DNA of 64,000 nucleotides from positions 687,001-751,000 of the forward strand of contig JAJFZO010000575.1 in NCBI GenBank assembly GCA_021397835.1, given 5' to 3'. Position numbers and translations under genes: made by a program. The DNA is from Moringa oleifera (taxonomy: Eukaryota > Streptophyta > Magnoliopsida > Brassicales > Moringaceae). Below, one piece after another: positions 1 through 14,100 of this stretch. The notes below the pieces were generated by a model. That model ran no database searches, had not been told where the DNA came from, and was given only the letters and a program-made list of their open reading frames with translations. The stretch's first letter is position 1; every line of letters begins with the position of its first letter.

Positions 1-395
1 ATTTTCTGGACTCATAATTCTTTGCTGACAGCTGCAAGAGGCAGAGAAGGACCAAGTGGAGAGATCATGCAACAGGCAATAGGCAACCATTTGTCAGAAA
101 GGTCCATCCGATTGGTGAAATAAGAGACAAGATTAATGCATACAAAATATCAGATAGTTCCATGCAACCATTTGTCACAGTACAGTAGGTTCTTGAATCA
201 AATATAAAAACAATGCCAACAAATTATCACATCGTGGTAGATGGATCAAAGCAAATCCTATGGCGATCCCATATCTTATCATGACCATACAATTACTTGA
301 TTGACTTTTGACACAGGCATCAGTGTATTAGAACTCTGGGATAAAGGAAAGCAATGGCTTTCGCATTTCTACCTTATCTTAAATGGTACTGGCAG
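1..395. other. URI 3' flank
   Basis: This stretch lies downstream of the URI stop codon on the minus strand and probably holds its 3' UTR and the intergenic flank. I see no exon with a family match and no RNA gene in it. Confidence 0.5.
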
Positions 396-3300
396 CTACC
401 TTCTCTGCATCTTGAATCTAGAAACTGGCTTTGAAGGTTGCGAGCCAGATAGCTGTCACAGGCAAAACCATAGTGTTTGACATCAGTGAACAGAATACTT
501 ACAACACCCCGTCATTATCAAACAAGTTTACTTATCAGCTAACCTGAGAAGAAGCTGTTTGCCCTTGTGCATTTGTTTGTAAATTGTGCGTGTGCTCCAT
601 GATTAAGCCTGTAAAAGCCTGCATGCAGTAGATAAAAGATACTGTGTAGCGAAATAAAACCTCACAACTACCAGAAAACACCCAATGTACCGGACTAACA
701 AGACCAGGCTGACATATCTAAGTACCTTAGAACTGTCAAATCCAGGTTTTGATTTCTCAATAGCTACCTGCCAAAAGAATTTTAAAGAAAAATGACTTGA
801 GTGTTGGCATGCATGGCAGCTGTGTGTGGTGGAGCATAATGAGCACCTTGCGCATGCTTAAAAAATGTTAAAGAAGTCTAAACAAAGCTGATAAATGCCT
901 CCTCACAATCAAAACCAGCCAATATTGTTAGAAAAGAATACAAATATGAGGAAGTGAGATATCATTATACCATAGTGATAAATTGAAGCAAAAAAGTTTG
1001 GTAATCTACATGCAACTTGGTAGGACAAGAAACAGGCGAGTATTCAACTTAAAGAAAATAATAAACAGTAATTGTGTGCCTGCTCCTGGTGGGCATTTGT
1101 TTTCGGAATATTACCTCATTTCTCGGTGAAGGCAGTACTTCATTTTGTATCTTTCCTTTAGGAAGCATTGGAGCCTTAACAGCAGGATTAGGCATTTTCA
1201 TATGTGCCAAACTTTTGCCATGCGGTATCTCATCTGTACGAAACAATGAGGAATTTACTTTTATGTTGCAGTAAAGCAAATTGAAATGAAACAAAACAAG
1301 GTGGTTATCAACAAAACCACATCAAGTGATACAGTAATTGAAGTTTGCTATAAACATTAATTAATCATGTGTTCACTGATAAGAAATTCACCGATAATGT
1401 CTTCACTGATAAGAAATTTTCTCAGATCATGTAATGATATATTAGTTTAAACAGAACATACACATCCCTTGTATAAAGGGATCAGAAAATTATACAATAA
1501 TGCGAACATGCCACATAGAATAGCTCAATAAACAGGTTGAAGACTGACCTTGAGAAACAGGTTGAACTGTCAATCCTGTACACTGCAATTTAGAATTGCA
1601 AAAAATTAACTAGTTGTGGGAGGAAGTATACAAATTCAATACTCACTACAACCAGCAGACAGAATGAAAATAACAAGACAGAATCACTAAGTTGTAAACA
1701 ATTAATTACTAAAGAGTCAATTACTCTTCAGTTGTACTGTCACCATTGGCCTGCTGTGGTAGTTTCCTTGATTGACAGTGACGTTCATTGGTAGTCAAAA
1801 TTGGGAAACACTTACCACAATGATACTAAATACTACCTCTGAATATCTTACATTATGTTCAAGAGAATTCTGATCTTGGAAATGATCAACATTGGTTTTA
1901 GTCTGCTCATCCTCATCCTTGTCATCTTCATTTTGACTTTCACCAACATTAGTTTGTTCATCTTCATCACTCTCATAATCACTTTCACCAGCAAGATCTT
2001 TATCCTTCTCATCGTCACTTCCCGCAGCAAGTTCTTCTTTCTCAAGTTCATCCAACCTGGACATGATTCGAGCATATTCTTCATCTTCAATTTCAGCTTT
2101 TCGGTTGTCTCCTTCAGAAAAACTAGAAGAATCCTGTTTCAGTGCACCTGAAATGACATTCCAACAACCACACCTTTCATTAAGGAAACAGCAGCAACTT
2201 TCTTTCCCCACAAGGATGGCACGCGTCAAACCAGTTGCTACATCTTGGTATATATTAGCAAAGCATGAAAGAAAATAACATAGAAAACAAACAACTCCCT
2301 CCAGGAAACAAAGGAGGAAACAAAAAAGCATTCTGTAACTGGATGCAAGGATGCAGCCAACTATAGTCCATTCTCAACCCTCAAGTTTAGCTTCCACTAA
2401 AGTATCCGATTAACATATCAAACTTAGCTTGAATTTCCCAGGGTGACTACTGTTACCAAGCAATGTTGGCCATTGCCCGAAGGTTAACCAAAACCATGGA
2501 GATTAAAACTACTAATGACCTATGAATTATTACAGTTTACATTCACTTGTTGGGTCATAGGCCTCTCATTACAATGACCTCAAGCTATATTTTCTAATAA
2601 GCGATCAACATCTTAGACCCACAAGGCTTTTTCTATTAATATCAAGCATAATACATATTACTATGACTATCTCTACTAAAGAGAGTAAAGAATCAATGTT
2701 TTGCAAAGCCGTAAGAGAAAACTAGATTTAGTAAGTTATTCCACAACCAACAATGATGCAAGATTAATAGCACCAATATGTTCCTTCCTCTCTTCAAGTC
2801 ATGTAGTCTTTTCTTTTAAATCAAAAACAGAGTTAACTTCATACTATCTATGGGGCACCAAAAGGGTGCCCCCCATGTACAGTTAGATCCTACCTAGAAG
2901 TCAGGACATTAATGAACTCTACAAGGTCCTCGTTTACAAAAGAATCCCCTGTTACTTACAATTTAAGAATATGAATCCATCTATTCTTTAACACACTAAA
3001 GAACGTTTTCATCCCTTTGAAAGCCCTCATATTTCTTTCTTCCCACAAAAGCCAAAAAATGAGAAGCATAATCTATGAAGTAACTTTCTTCTTTACCCCA
3101 GCTGTCCTTATGCCTCCCAAGCACTCAATTCTGCAACCACCGAACTCGATATCACTCGAACTAGCCCAAACAAAAACAACACACTCTCTCAAATCTCTCT
3201 ACACCATTTACACCAAAGCATTATATGATTCACAGTTTCTACTTATTCTTTTCTGTGAACTTCAAGTCATGTAGTCTTAAGCTCAATCATCAATTAGACA

Positions 3301-5709
3301 GAGATTCATTTGAGCAAGAAAACACAAAAAGCAGTAAAGCCTCATTTTTCTGGACATATAATCAGAATCCTTGGACTCTAAAGTAAAATAAATTCAAACA
3401 GCTTACAGCTAGTTTTCGAATTACTGCAACAACTGAAGGATTAGATCAGAAACCAAGAGAACTAACATTAACACATTTATAAACACATCCTCCATGTACT
3501 TCACTACCCAAAGTTTCAAGATCAAAGCTACGACAGAAAACAACAAGAGGCAAAAACCTGCCTGATTCAGATACCGTTTCAGTAGAATTTTCCTCCACAT
3601 AATTTTCCCTTATCTCCACAAGACCTTCCTGTTGCACATAATATATGATGAAAACAAAAATCGATAGGTCAATGTCCACATGAAGAAACACCACAGAGCT
3701 AAATGAGTATTAACAAAAGTAGCTTTAGGCTCTACTGATACAAGCACTGTAACCAGCAACAAGACTGATAGTTTCTATCATGTGTAAATCAAATAAGCAA
3801 TAATGCATAACTTTCAACGCCAGTTATTAGCATGCAACACATCCAAGGGAAATAAGAGAAGAGAAACATCTAAACTTCCAGGGAAATGCACAAATGTGGA
3901 GCATATTTTAAAAGAAGTGACACATTTTTAATCTCAAGAGAGTTTACAATCATTTATTCTGTCACAACGGTTTCACTCTACACTAAGAAAGAAGTTACAT
4001 GGCCAGATTTATTTATTACACAGAAAGATTAATTAGCTTTAAAATGATTATATTTTCCAACTTTTCTCTTGTTCTTTATCTAATTGATATAGATGACAAC
4101 TATGACAATACTGTTCCATTAGATGTCTCAGAGGGACTCATATTCTTTAGTTTTTCATGAAATCCCAAATCTGCGTTCATCCATGCCAATTTTATCCTGC
4201 TCTCTTTTCAGACAATAGCATCAGGAATTAATGAATAGTATAAATTCAAAACGTTTTGAAATATTATCCTATACTAGTATGCGTCAGAAAAAACTGTATG
4301 AAATCAAGGGCAACTAATATCAGATAGCACTCTGATTAATACATCAAATAGAAAATCAGAGATACTAATTAATATTGATATGAACAAAAAGCTTATCAAA
4401 TAAATCTTCCAAAGATTGTGTAAGACCAATTTATATGGCTTAAAGATTGTTCTCTGGTCAATTTATCTCTTAGTTTCTTATTTGTTGGTCAAAGAACATA
4501 CGTCATCAAGTTACTAACAGCTACCATATATTTGTCCACAAACCAACTATAAGCTAACAAACCTACCTTTGTTTCGGAAGCTGAAGCATCAAAAAATGAA
4601 GCCTCAGCTTCAAGATCCTGCATCATGGCCTTAAGAGAATCAACTTGGGACTCCAAAGCCTTCCCTCTTCTTTTAAGAATGTCAATAGTTTGTTTAGCTG
4701 TTCTCTCAACATGGTAACCCTCCCCCAAAAGGACCTAAAAACAAAGCCAATTAGAATTCCAAGCAGCTTAAAAATTTCAACTATATGGAATGCATTCATT
4801 GATAGCCTCTGGTTCATATAGCTTTGGCAAACACTTTTATCACTGAATGCCACCGAAATTATAATCATAAAAGAAAAGCTACGGCATAACTTATTGAGGA
4901 ATCACATCACTCAACTGAATGCATAGCCAACTTCATCTTTGATTGCCAAAATATAGCATTTTTTTTTCAATTATTAGCCAGCATATAGCAATTAAAATGA
5001 CTACAACAGCAACAAAAACCACTTTTTTTTTTTGGGTTAAAGGACTCTAAACACAACAAAGAGGTGAAAATCATTACTTTTTTTTTCTTTTTCTATTTAT
5101 GATCATCGAGAGAATGAAGACCAGCAACTCATTAGTCTTAATGCACTTTCACATGAATCAAAATCCGCATTGAGACCAGGTAACTCTTTATTGATTGGCC
5201 CCAAAAGCTTAAATCAGAAACCAAACAAGTTCTACAGCTTCACATTTTCTTTTTATACCTTCCATTTTTCATAACAAAACAGAACATAAATATCTTAAAG
5301 AAAAGGAGAAAATAATAACAATAAAATTCAAAAAAGTACCAGAAATTCATTCGTATGTATCAAACGACCTGGAAAGAATGCTGCTTTCCCAAAAGGAACC
5401 TACAAACACGAGAAAAACAAAAGCAAACACTCAAAACAAAAGAAAAACGTTAGGTATATTTGCATGTACACAAAGACACAGAAACATATATCCATATAGA
5501 CTCGCCATAATATCATGGTGTAGTTGATCGGGGAGCTTCTGCACGAGGTTGATGAGGTTGGTGTTATCGGCGATAAACTGTCTCAAACGATTCATCTCGT
5601 CTCGCTTCTCTTCGATTTTCTCCTCCACCCGTTTCGCCGCCTTCTGCACATCTTCTGCTGGAAAAACCGACGCCAGTGACGTCACCGTCCCCTTGCTTGC
5701 CCCTTCCAT
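396..5709 (-). CDS. URI: URI, unconventional prefoldin RPB5 interactor (9 exons, 348 aa)
   Basis: A prefoldin-type chaperone subunit; the family binds the RPB5 subunit of RNA polymerases and works with R2TP-like complexes. Exons on the minus strand: 5709-5506, 5399-5340, 4734-4567, 3628-3562, 2147-1852, 1582-1549, 1233-1115, 767-726, 452-396. Together they make 1047 nt in one open frame. Residues 1-150 are the alpha-prefoldin domain: coiled coil, the VPFGKAAFFPGRLIHTNE beta hairpin, then a second coiled coil. A DELEKEEL segment and a long Asp/Glu-rich tract follow in the exon at 1852-2147. The protein ends with the URI box SKPVSRFKMQRR. Frame continuity requires GC donors after exons 1 and 4. 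It is head-to-head with the FLY ligase gene, about 0.9 kb apart. The 34-nt exon at 1549-1582 is the least certain part. Confidence 0.88.
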
Positions 5710-6601
5710 TGCTCAACGAAATTACCAGAGAATTGCTCACAGAACTGAGCTTCGAGTCTACGATGAACGAGAGAAATGTTCAAAAGCAAGACAGTTAAAA
5801 CGCAGGGGTTGGAAACCGTTTTAGGGCTTTACCATGGACATCATGAGCGGGAGACGAGAAATGTAGGCTGGGCTTCTTGCACTTGGGCCGGCGAAGCCCT
5901 TTTAACAAACGAACTTCCGTTCCATGCCGTTCCATTTTATTTTATTTTTTTAACTTTTTTAAAAAGTATTACAGCAACGTTGACTTTGTTCAATACGAGG
6001 CTGGAGAGTCAGAAATATAATTAGAAAAAAAATATACCAAAGGGTTGACTCGGTAGTATACACTGGAGCGTGGAGTCCACTGCCAACCAAGCGCGTGTCT
6101 CTACTACTTCATACCAACAGCTAACCGTGACTCCTCCGTGTCTGACCGCCATTCACCAAAACCAGGAGACAAGTCAATCGACAACTAAAGAAAACCCACT
6201 GCTCCCCGCCATAGATGAACACAAAATTGAACCCTCCACATCTACTCTATGTCTGACCTGTACATTACATAACCTATATAGTAAATAATATTATATAAAT
6301 GTACAGTTGTGTATGTATAGTGGTTCGGTTGGAAATCTTCAGGGAACTTTGTTTGTTCTGCGTTGTTGGTTTCTTAGAATAATCTTAATCTCCCACCAAA
6401 ATCAGTTGTTGAGCTCTCACTTTCTATTATCCGATCCCATTTTGGTTTGTTAGTTCATATGTTTTGACTCCACTTGAAGCAACCTCCTGCCTCTCTTATG
6501 GGTCATTTTGCAGCATTCCCTTGTGCTCTTCAAGATCATCAGCTTGCTAAGCAAGGTGTTTTATTGGTGGTGGAGGAGAAGCGGAGCTGAATTTTCTACC
6601 A
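5710..6601. promoter_or_regulatory. Shared promoter region of URI and FLY
   Basis: This 0.9-kb gap separates the divergent starts of URI (minus) and the FLY ligase (plus). It must hold both core promoters and both 5' UTRs. An AT-rich run lies at about 5940-6050. The plus-strand open stretch at 6070-6288 has no family resemblance and I treat it as noncoding. Confidence 0.55.
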
Positions 6602-9600
6602 ATGGGATGCCTGCAATTTGACATGATCACCACAGAAAATTTGGGTTTTTTGGCTTTTCTATTTCGGAGATTAGGGTTTGCGTTCCGGATTGTTTACGGG
6701 TTATGGATTTTGTTCATGCTTTCTCAGCCGGTGGCGGGTGTGAGACCGATAAGGGAGAGGGCTCGGTCGAGGGGCGATGAGGTTTGTATTGAATTGATGC
6801 TTTGTTCTTGTCATTGTGGTTCTATTTATGTCATTTAAGCTTTGCTGGAGGGAAAACAAAGGTATAGATTGTAAATTTGGATTAAAAGGTCTAACTTGGA
6901 TTGGTTCAGTATGTTGTTGACTATATAAGTTCGATTTACTTTTGTCGTTTTCGGGTTTTCAGCATATTGTCATGGCCGATTGTTTCGAAGGTTAACCTGT
7001 GCGGTGCTTAAGCAACTTTTCTGCTGTTGGTTGCTAAGTAAGCTTAGAATGGAACTTGGTACTTTGCAAGAGAGCTAAGAGGCTTGAAGAGGAAAGGAGA
7101 GAGCTTGTTGCTAGAGGAGGAATTCTTAGTGTGGAACTTTTGGAGTTAGTGACATTATGCGGCTGCAGTTAAAACGTAGTTGAATTCTTATGCTTTTGAG
7201 TGAACGGGCTGATGGAAATGTTTGGAAATTTCTATGGTTATTTCTGAAGAACAAATAGTGAAATGGGAGGTGGAATATTGAGTTTGAGTCCACTAGTTCA
7301 AGAGAACATTACTGCCTTTGCCTTCTTAGGAATTCTGAGAATACACTGGAAATTTATATCCATAAATGGAGAATTTATAAACCAATATGAAGTTAGGGTA
7401 CAAATGGGAGCCTGAACTGAGCTAGACATAGGACACTTCGTGAGGGGGATGGAGGGACCTCCTAACTTGCATTGAATGAGAATCTGTTTGCGTGCCAGGG
7501 AAATAGGAATTGAGAGGGAAAACTTGGCACTTAGTTAAGAAGTCTTTTTAGACTGGGTAATGATGAACACACCCTATGTATTTGAGGTGCTGTTGCAGGA
7601 CTAGTATAGGGTTATAGCTCTGTAAAATCGAGGTCAGAGAACAGCTAAGATCAAAGTTCTAACTTTTTTCTTTATCCCTTTAACTTTTGGGCCATCAAAT
7701 GATCAACAAAAGTTGACAATTGAAACTTTTCATGTTCACCATAAAGAAATAGAGGGAAAATTTTCCTTATCTGTATGATAACAACTGTTAATATAGGCTT
7801 ATTCCGCATTAATACCCATGATGCTGGAAATGGAATAACTTACATGTAATCCCTTGCCAGTGTGTTCGATCAATGAAGAAGAATTTATTACCAGGGATTG
7901 ACATGATGTGCGGGTATAATATTTAAATATGATCTTTGATTTGGATTATGTGCCCATTGTTTTTACATCATGGTGAAAGTTGGTAATTCATTTGGGTCTC
8001 ACAATTTGGGAATGGAATTATTTTCTGGGGGTAATTGTAGACAAATAAAAGGAACTATTGAATCTTCTTAACACGTCTTGCAAATGGTGTTGTTTTCTAT
8101 TCTTTGCATTATTAAGAAAAGAACTGAAAGAATTTCTTGTTTGGCCATTAGTTTTCTTCTTATATGACTTGTTATATTTATATAAAACATCACAACCCCT
8201 TTTAGAGCGATATGCTGAAATATTATAAATAAACTATGCTGGTTCTATTAAAATTATCAACATCTTGCTTAATCATCTTTCTCTAGTGATTGGGTTGAGA
8301 ACCTTAGTTACTTTCCACGACATTGATCTTCCTTCATTCTTGTAGACCTGGTTCTGCTACAAAAATATTTATGTTCAGCATCAGATGCAAGAGAATTCAG
8401 TACACAAGTCCCTAGCCACAATATTGTTACCATCTTCATTTGTGTAATTGCCATATGTTCCATCTTTCTCTAAATTTTTGTTTATATATGAAGCTAAAGT
8501 ATCAATATTATTCCGCAGAAGTAATCCACTTGCTCTGGGCTATAATATTGCAGTCTCAATCTAGTTGTTTAATGTTGCATTTCACGATGTTTTTGTTAAG
8601 TTGGTAGCTTTATCATATGTCATGGCTAAAAGTCGAATTTGTAATTTCTGGAAAGATCTGATTATAGCTAATTTGTTCTTTTTTCTTGTTTCTCGCAGTG
8701 GCTATTTGTTAGAAAAGAAGAAAGTGAATTGGGCCCTTTTTCCGCGTGGAACATAACAGGAACTTACCGAGGTCTCAGACTTTCATTTCCTAACTCTCAT
8801 TGTTCATCTAGTTTATACCTGTTAGATATATAACTTTCTTAAACATTGTTCTTTCCTAATTATTTATGGGTCATTTTATTTGTTCTGTAAATTGAGTATG
8901 GTTTGCCAATTCTTATCCTACAATTTGTGTATGGATTCATTAATGATGATATCCGTCAACATTATTAGTAAAAAGGTGGTAACAAGAACACAAAAGTAAG
9001 TTTTCTTTAACATATATTAGAGCTGGCAAAGCAAACTTGCAGTTTTTTATATGTACTAATGGTTAGTATTTTTCCTATCACTAGTACACAGCTTTTTCTA
9101 ATCCAAAAAAAAAAAGAAAAAGATAAGATAAGAAATTCTAACTCTTGCTTTTCTTTTTGACCCGATTGATCTCTCGAATAATCTCTGGTTCATCTGGAAA
9201 ACATGTGACCCCAGCAGGACATTGAGGGAGCCTAAGTAATTGGGAGTGTTTATGATAGACTTAGTGTTATTTTTGGAATACAAGTCACATTTACACATTG
9301 AAAGTTTCTTTTAGCATTTGAACCAACCTTTAAAGCTGCTTGACCTCAGGGAGTAGTGGCCTCCAATTGTTTTGGAATGAATGTGTATTTAAGTGCTTGG
9401 CATTTTGAGAATTACTTATCTTCATGTTGGTTGATTTAGTATTTCAAATGTTGAAATTAAAATATAGGGAGCAATTTATAATGAGAAAACAACATGGTCA
9501 AACTATTGTATGAATTGAATACATAATAACAGGCACACTTAATATGCGATTCACCAAGATGGTTTCTTTGCTGATCTAACTATGGACGCATCTGAACTTG

Positions 9601-11108
9601 TGAATTTCAGGGATGTGGAAGTTTCTGGACTCTACAAAGAGCTCTGCCAGGTTTCCAGATTTCAGAAAATCTAGTGGCAGCTCTGTCATTGAATTAGTTA
9701 GTACACCAACAAAAATAACTGGTGTACATTATGTTCAGGTGAGTGGGTTGAACGTTCAGCAAAAGATGTTATTTACTATTAGTGCCTTTTCTCAGTTGAT
9801 CTGCAAAAGATACTTAATGAGAAAACTGGACTTAATTTTCTGTTTGACATGGACACTTGTTGGATTGAAGAACCGATTTGTTGCTGGTTAGGGAAAGTTC
9901 ATACAAAACTTCTGCTTCTAATAGACTAGATTATGCTTGAGTACTCATTCCTAATGCTTCCTCATTAGTTGCATCGTCTTTATTTCAAGAATGATAATTA
10001 TTTTCCACATGAGGGAATTAAGCTTCTTAAGCGTTCATGGTCACACCAGCAAAATGGGGCTTCTTCATGTTTTATGATGTTTGATTCTTTTTCATGGTGT
10101 TGAAAACAGGGTGTCATTATTTTCCATGATGTGTTTGAGAATGAACACAGTGTTGGTGGTGCTCAAATCAGAGTAGAAGGTGTCTATATTTGGCCTTTCA
10201 GACAACTTCGACTTGTAGCGAACAGGTATAGCATTCTCAGTGCTCTTGCCAATCTACGTGATTGTACAGCATTGATGTTCCTGTTGTAGTGCTAAAGTGG
10301 TTGGCGTTTGCTGGAGTTTTCTTTTTTTTTTTTTTCCCCTTTGGTAGCTTCTGACTCTACTTGAAATATTTACTTTAGAATGTTGTAACCAGTCATGTAG
10401 CTTGCAAATTGTGATTACTCAAGAAGTGCACATTGAAGAGTATCAGAATCCCTGTTTTTAATAATAAATGCACAATTGAGAGATATAGTCATATAGGACT
10501 GTGAATCCTTTAAAATATATTTATAGATCTTTGAAAAAAAAATGAAATTTGATGATCACTTAAAATGAAGCTTATCTTCATTATTCCGATTTTTTTTTTT
10601 TTTAAAAGCTTATCTTCATAATATTACAGAAAATTAGCAATGCATACACTCTAAAGTTTTTCCAATTTATGGTCAGAAGTTGAATACTGCCCTCCCCTAT
10701 GGCGAGACCAAGAGGTAATAAGCACAGCCAATAGGCTTGAAATATAAATCAAGAAGATAATTCTAGGATATTGATGGACGTATATTACGTCCATTACATG
10801 TATACCATTGAATTCGGAATGCGAATTTCACAATTTCCTATAAACATGGTAGCTTAGTTACTGAAAATAAACCTTATTTATGTTGCATTCTGATACTTAT
10901 GTGTACCTACAAACATATCCAAAATTTCATGGTAACAATTAATATTAATACATGTGCGATGCTTGTTGGATACTCTGCATTTATTTGTTAACATGTGTGT
11001 GTGTGTGTGTGTGTACATCACTGTGTCTGATTTTATCATGATTGTAGATATTTTATTACGCATTATCCATACCTCTGTTTCTTTGGAATTTTGTTTGCAA
11101 ATTATAGT

Positions 11109-11141
<33 letters not shown>

Positions 11142-14100
11142 GTATGTATGTATGTATGTATATACATCACTGTGTTGGATTTTATCATGATTTGTAGATA
11201 TTTTAATATTATGCATTATCCATACCCCTGTTTCTGTGGAATTTTGTTTGCAAATTATAGTTAATTTGGGGAGTGATAATTTTATTGTAAACAAGCTTGC
11301 AACTTAGTGAATGAGATGGAATTCAGTCAATTTAATAATCTCTGCTTTCATTTTTCCCCATGGCTAGTTAACTGTAGCACACAGGTTAGGTCAATATAAT
11401 ACACCATACTTTCACGTTCCCCTGGTAATTTGTGTTGTCCCTCCTTTAAATTTCCTTGTTGCTAATGAAGATTTAATTTGCATTTCTAAGTGATACAAGT
11501 TGACTTTTTCTGGAAGCTACATTCTGTAATCTATAAGATGGTTGGCTTGATTTTCTCGACCTCCTTTGCATCTTAGTTTATTGGATTTCTTCTCTCCATT
11601 TTTGTGATGTTTCATGATGATATGTTTGTGAAGCTAATTTGTTAGCTGCCTTTGAAGTCTGATGGCCTGATTTCATACGTTATTTCAGTGGAAAAGAGGG
11701 AGAACTGAACCAGGAAGATGATTATATCTTGTCTAATCCATATCATCTGGTACCAGTTCTTACTCATCTAGGATCTCATTGCAATTTATGTGACTGCAGT
11801 AGCATTTGTACTTTTAAAGATGGTTTTCTATTGTTTTTGTAATGTCATATATCTTGACGTATTACATGATATTGCTGTCATATTTCCTGTATTGTATCCT
11901 GTTCATAGAATCTTTATCATCCAAATACCAGAATGATGGTGATTGGCTGGTCTATTTGGCCATTCAGATCTTATGTTGGAATTGAATAAGCTTTAACCAA
12001 ATGTTTTCTTACTGTTTCATTGATCTATAAATCTGACATAATAAACTAAATTCTTATCAACTGAGCCAGATTCCCTATTTTTACTGTAAGGATATTGGAT
12101 TAGAGATTTAAGTTGAAGTTGAAGTTGATGTTCTTCGTTTTGTTGTTAGTCTTTCACTTTTGCTTACCTGCTCTTGGCAAACATTGGCACTTGGGGATGC
12201 GCGTGATTGTTATAAATTGAAAATAAGAAGTTATTGTTCATAATCACATTAATTGTCACTATTGATGGGTGTTTGTGAGTGCTTAGTATTAACAATTGTT
12301 ATGTCATTGAACAGCTTGGAGTTTTCTCCTCTCAAGTCTTCCAAGAATCTCCGAGAGAGAAAATATGGAGGAGAAAAAACTGTAACCTCATCTACTTTAC
12401 TTTGACATCTAATTTTTTGTCTTGTCACATTATATTGATTTTTCTCTTCTCATACTGCAGCACCAATTTATGAGATGGAGAAGCATTGTAATATTGAAAT
12501 TGCAGCTCAAATTTCACGTATTTCATCCACCCAAAATGGTACTAAAGAGTTATTCACCGTTGTTAGTGTTGTCACTATTTTTTTTTTTTTTGTCTCTTTT
12601 CGAAAAACCTTCTCATGTTATTCTCGGTCATATCTTAAAAATATATCTATGTTTCTTCTCCATAATGTAAAAATTGATATGATAAATAATGACATCATTT
12701 CTTTATTGTAATCAAGAGCATCTCCACCATAGCTTAATTCTTTTGTGAACTGGTTCTTTGAAGAAAATTGATTTCTGCGTTGAACTATTGGAAAAAAAAT
12801 TATGACCCATTCATTTGTAAACTTCCACTGGTGTGAGTGTGGGACTCATTTCTACTCTTAGATCTGCCTAACTAGTTTTTTTCTGAATGCAATAACATAA
12901 CCTTCATAATTGGCAATCTTAGGATGTCAGCGTAAAGGTGACAGCTTTATATTGTGTCTGTTGTCTGGCATCATAATTAGCTGAAGTAACAGTATCAATA
13001 GTAATGGCTTCACAAAGTGTTCAGTATCTTTTCTACTTGCCAAAAAAATGAAATGGTTTCAGAAGATGACTTCACGGGATTAAGAATATTCTGTTATCTG
13101 CTTACCTGCCACTTTTCTCAGAAATTCTTTCCAAAAGTAGGCATTTTGGAATTGTGCTCTTGTGCTTATCCAAGATTTTGTGTTGGTGTAGCTTATAGCC
13201 AAAGAACCAAAATTAGCCTGATGATTCAGGCTTAGGTCATCTGACGCAGCCGATTTTGGGTTAACGTTTGGCTAGAAAATCCTGTTTAGAATAAACTACC
13301 TTGTATTTTCTTTCACAGTCCTAAGCTTCTCATGCTCTATTTAAACAGATATTCATTGTTTCTCAAATGTGCATCATGTGGTTACAGTTGCCTCATAGGG
13401 CTGTCACTATCAGGACAATATCTCTAATCTTTGTGAAAGGCTGTTATCATCTTTTCTTGTATAATAATAATGTAAGTTTTTTGAGCGTGCATATATGTGC
13501 TTTTGTGTGGAGTCACTGAAATGTCATCTCTTCATGTAGATGGAGATCGTGATCATTATCACATCGAAGGGTTGATGGAGAGTCCTGCAATCGACGATGA
13601 TGGGGATTGCTTCTCACCTTTACTATTAAATGCAACTTCTGTCAACATTGAAGTTTATTATAACAAAGCAGTGAACTATACCTTAATGGTCACCTTTGTA
13701 TCCTTTGTATATGATAACTCCATTGCTTAATCAGATTGTTGTCTGCCCATTTGGTTGGATTCCTTAACATGTTTGCATCAGGTCTCTTTCCTTCAAGTTC
13801 TTTTGTTAATTCGCCAAATGGAGCATAGCAACACTCAGTCCGTAAGATTCTGACTTCACATGTATACTTAAGATGAAGACGATGGTTTGCATAGATCTCA
13901 TCATTTTCCTTTTTTCTTTTTCTTTTTCATAAAGGTAACATGTCTCACTTTTATTTGTTTCAGGGTGCTGCCAAGGTTTCAATTATGATGATTGGGCAAC
14001 AGGCTATCATGGATGCTTATCTTTGCCTCTTACATTTGACTGCAGGGATATTGGTTGGTAAGAACAGTAAAACATTAGTGCCAGTTCACTTTACATGGGG

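Noticed and set aside
1721..1810. Open minus-strand stretch ending QQANGDSTTEE inside a URI intron
   Set aside because: Its phase does not join to the flanking URI exons, and the 34-nt exon at 1549-1582 links them cleanly without it. It could be an alternative last exon.
1795..2331. 178-codon minus-strand ORF as a separate acidic protein
   Set aside because: Its middle is a real URI exon (1852-2147); the ends are intron read-through.
10878..11294. 138-codon minus-strand ORF rich in Thr-Tyr-Ile runs
   Set aside because: It is translation of GT, TA and TATG microsatellites and a duplicated intron segment.
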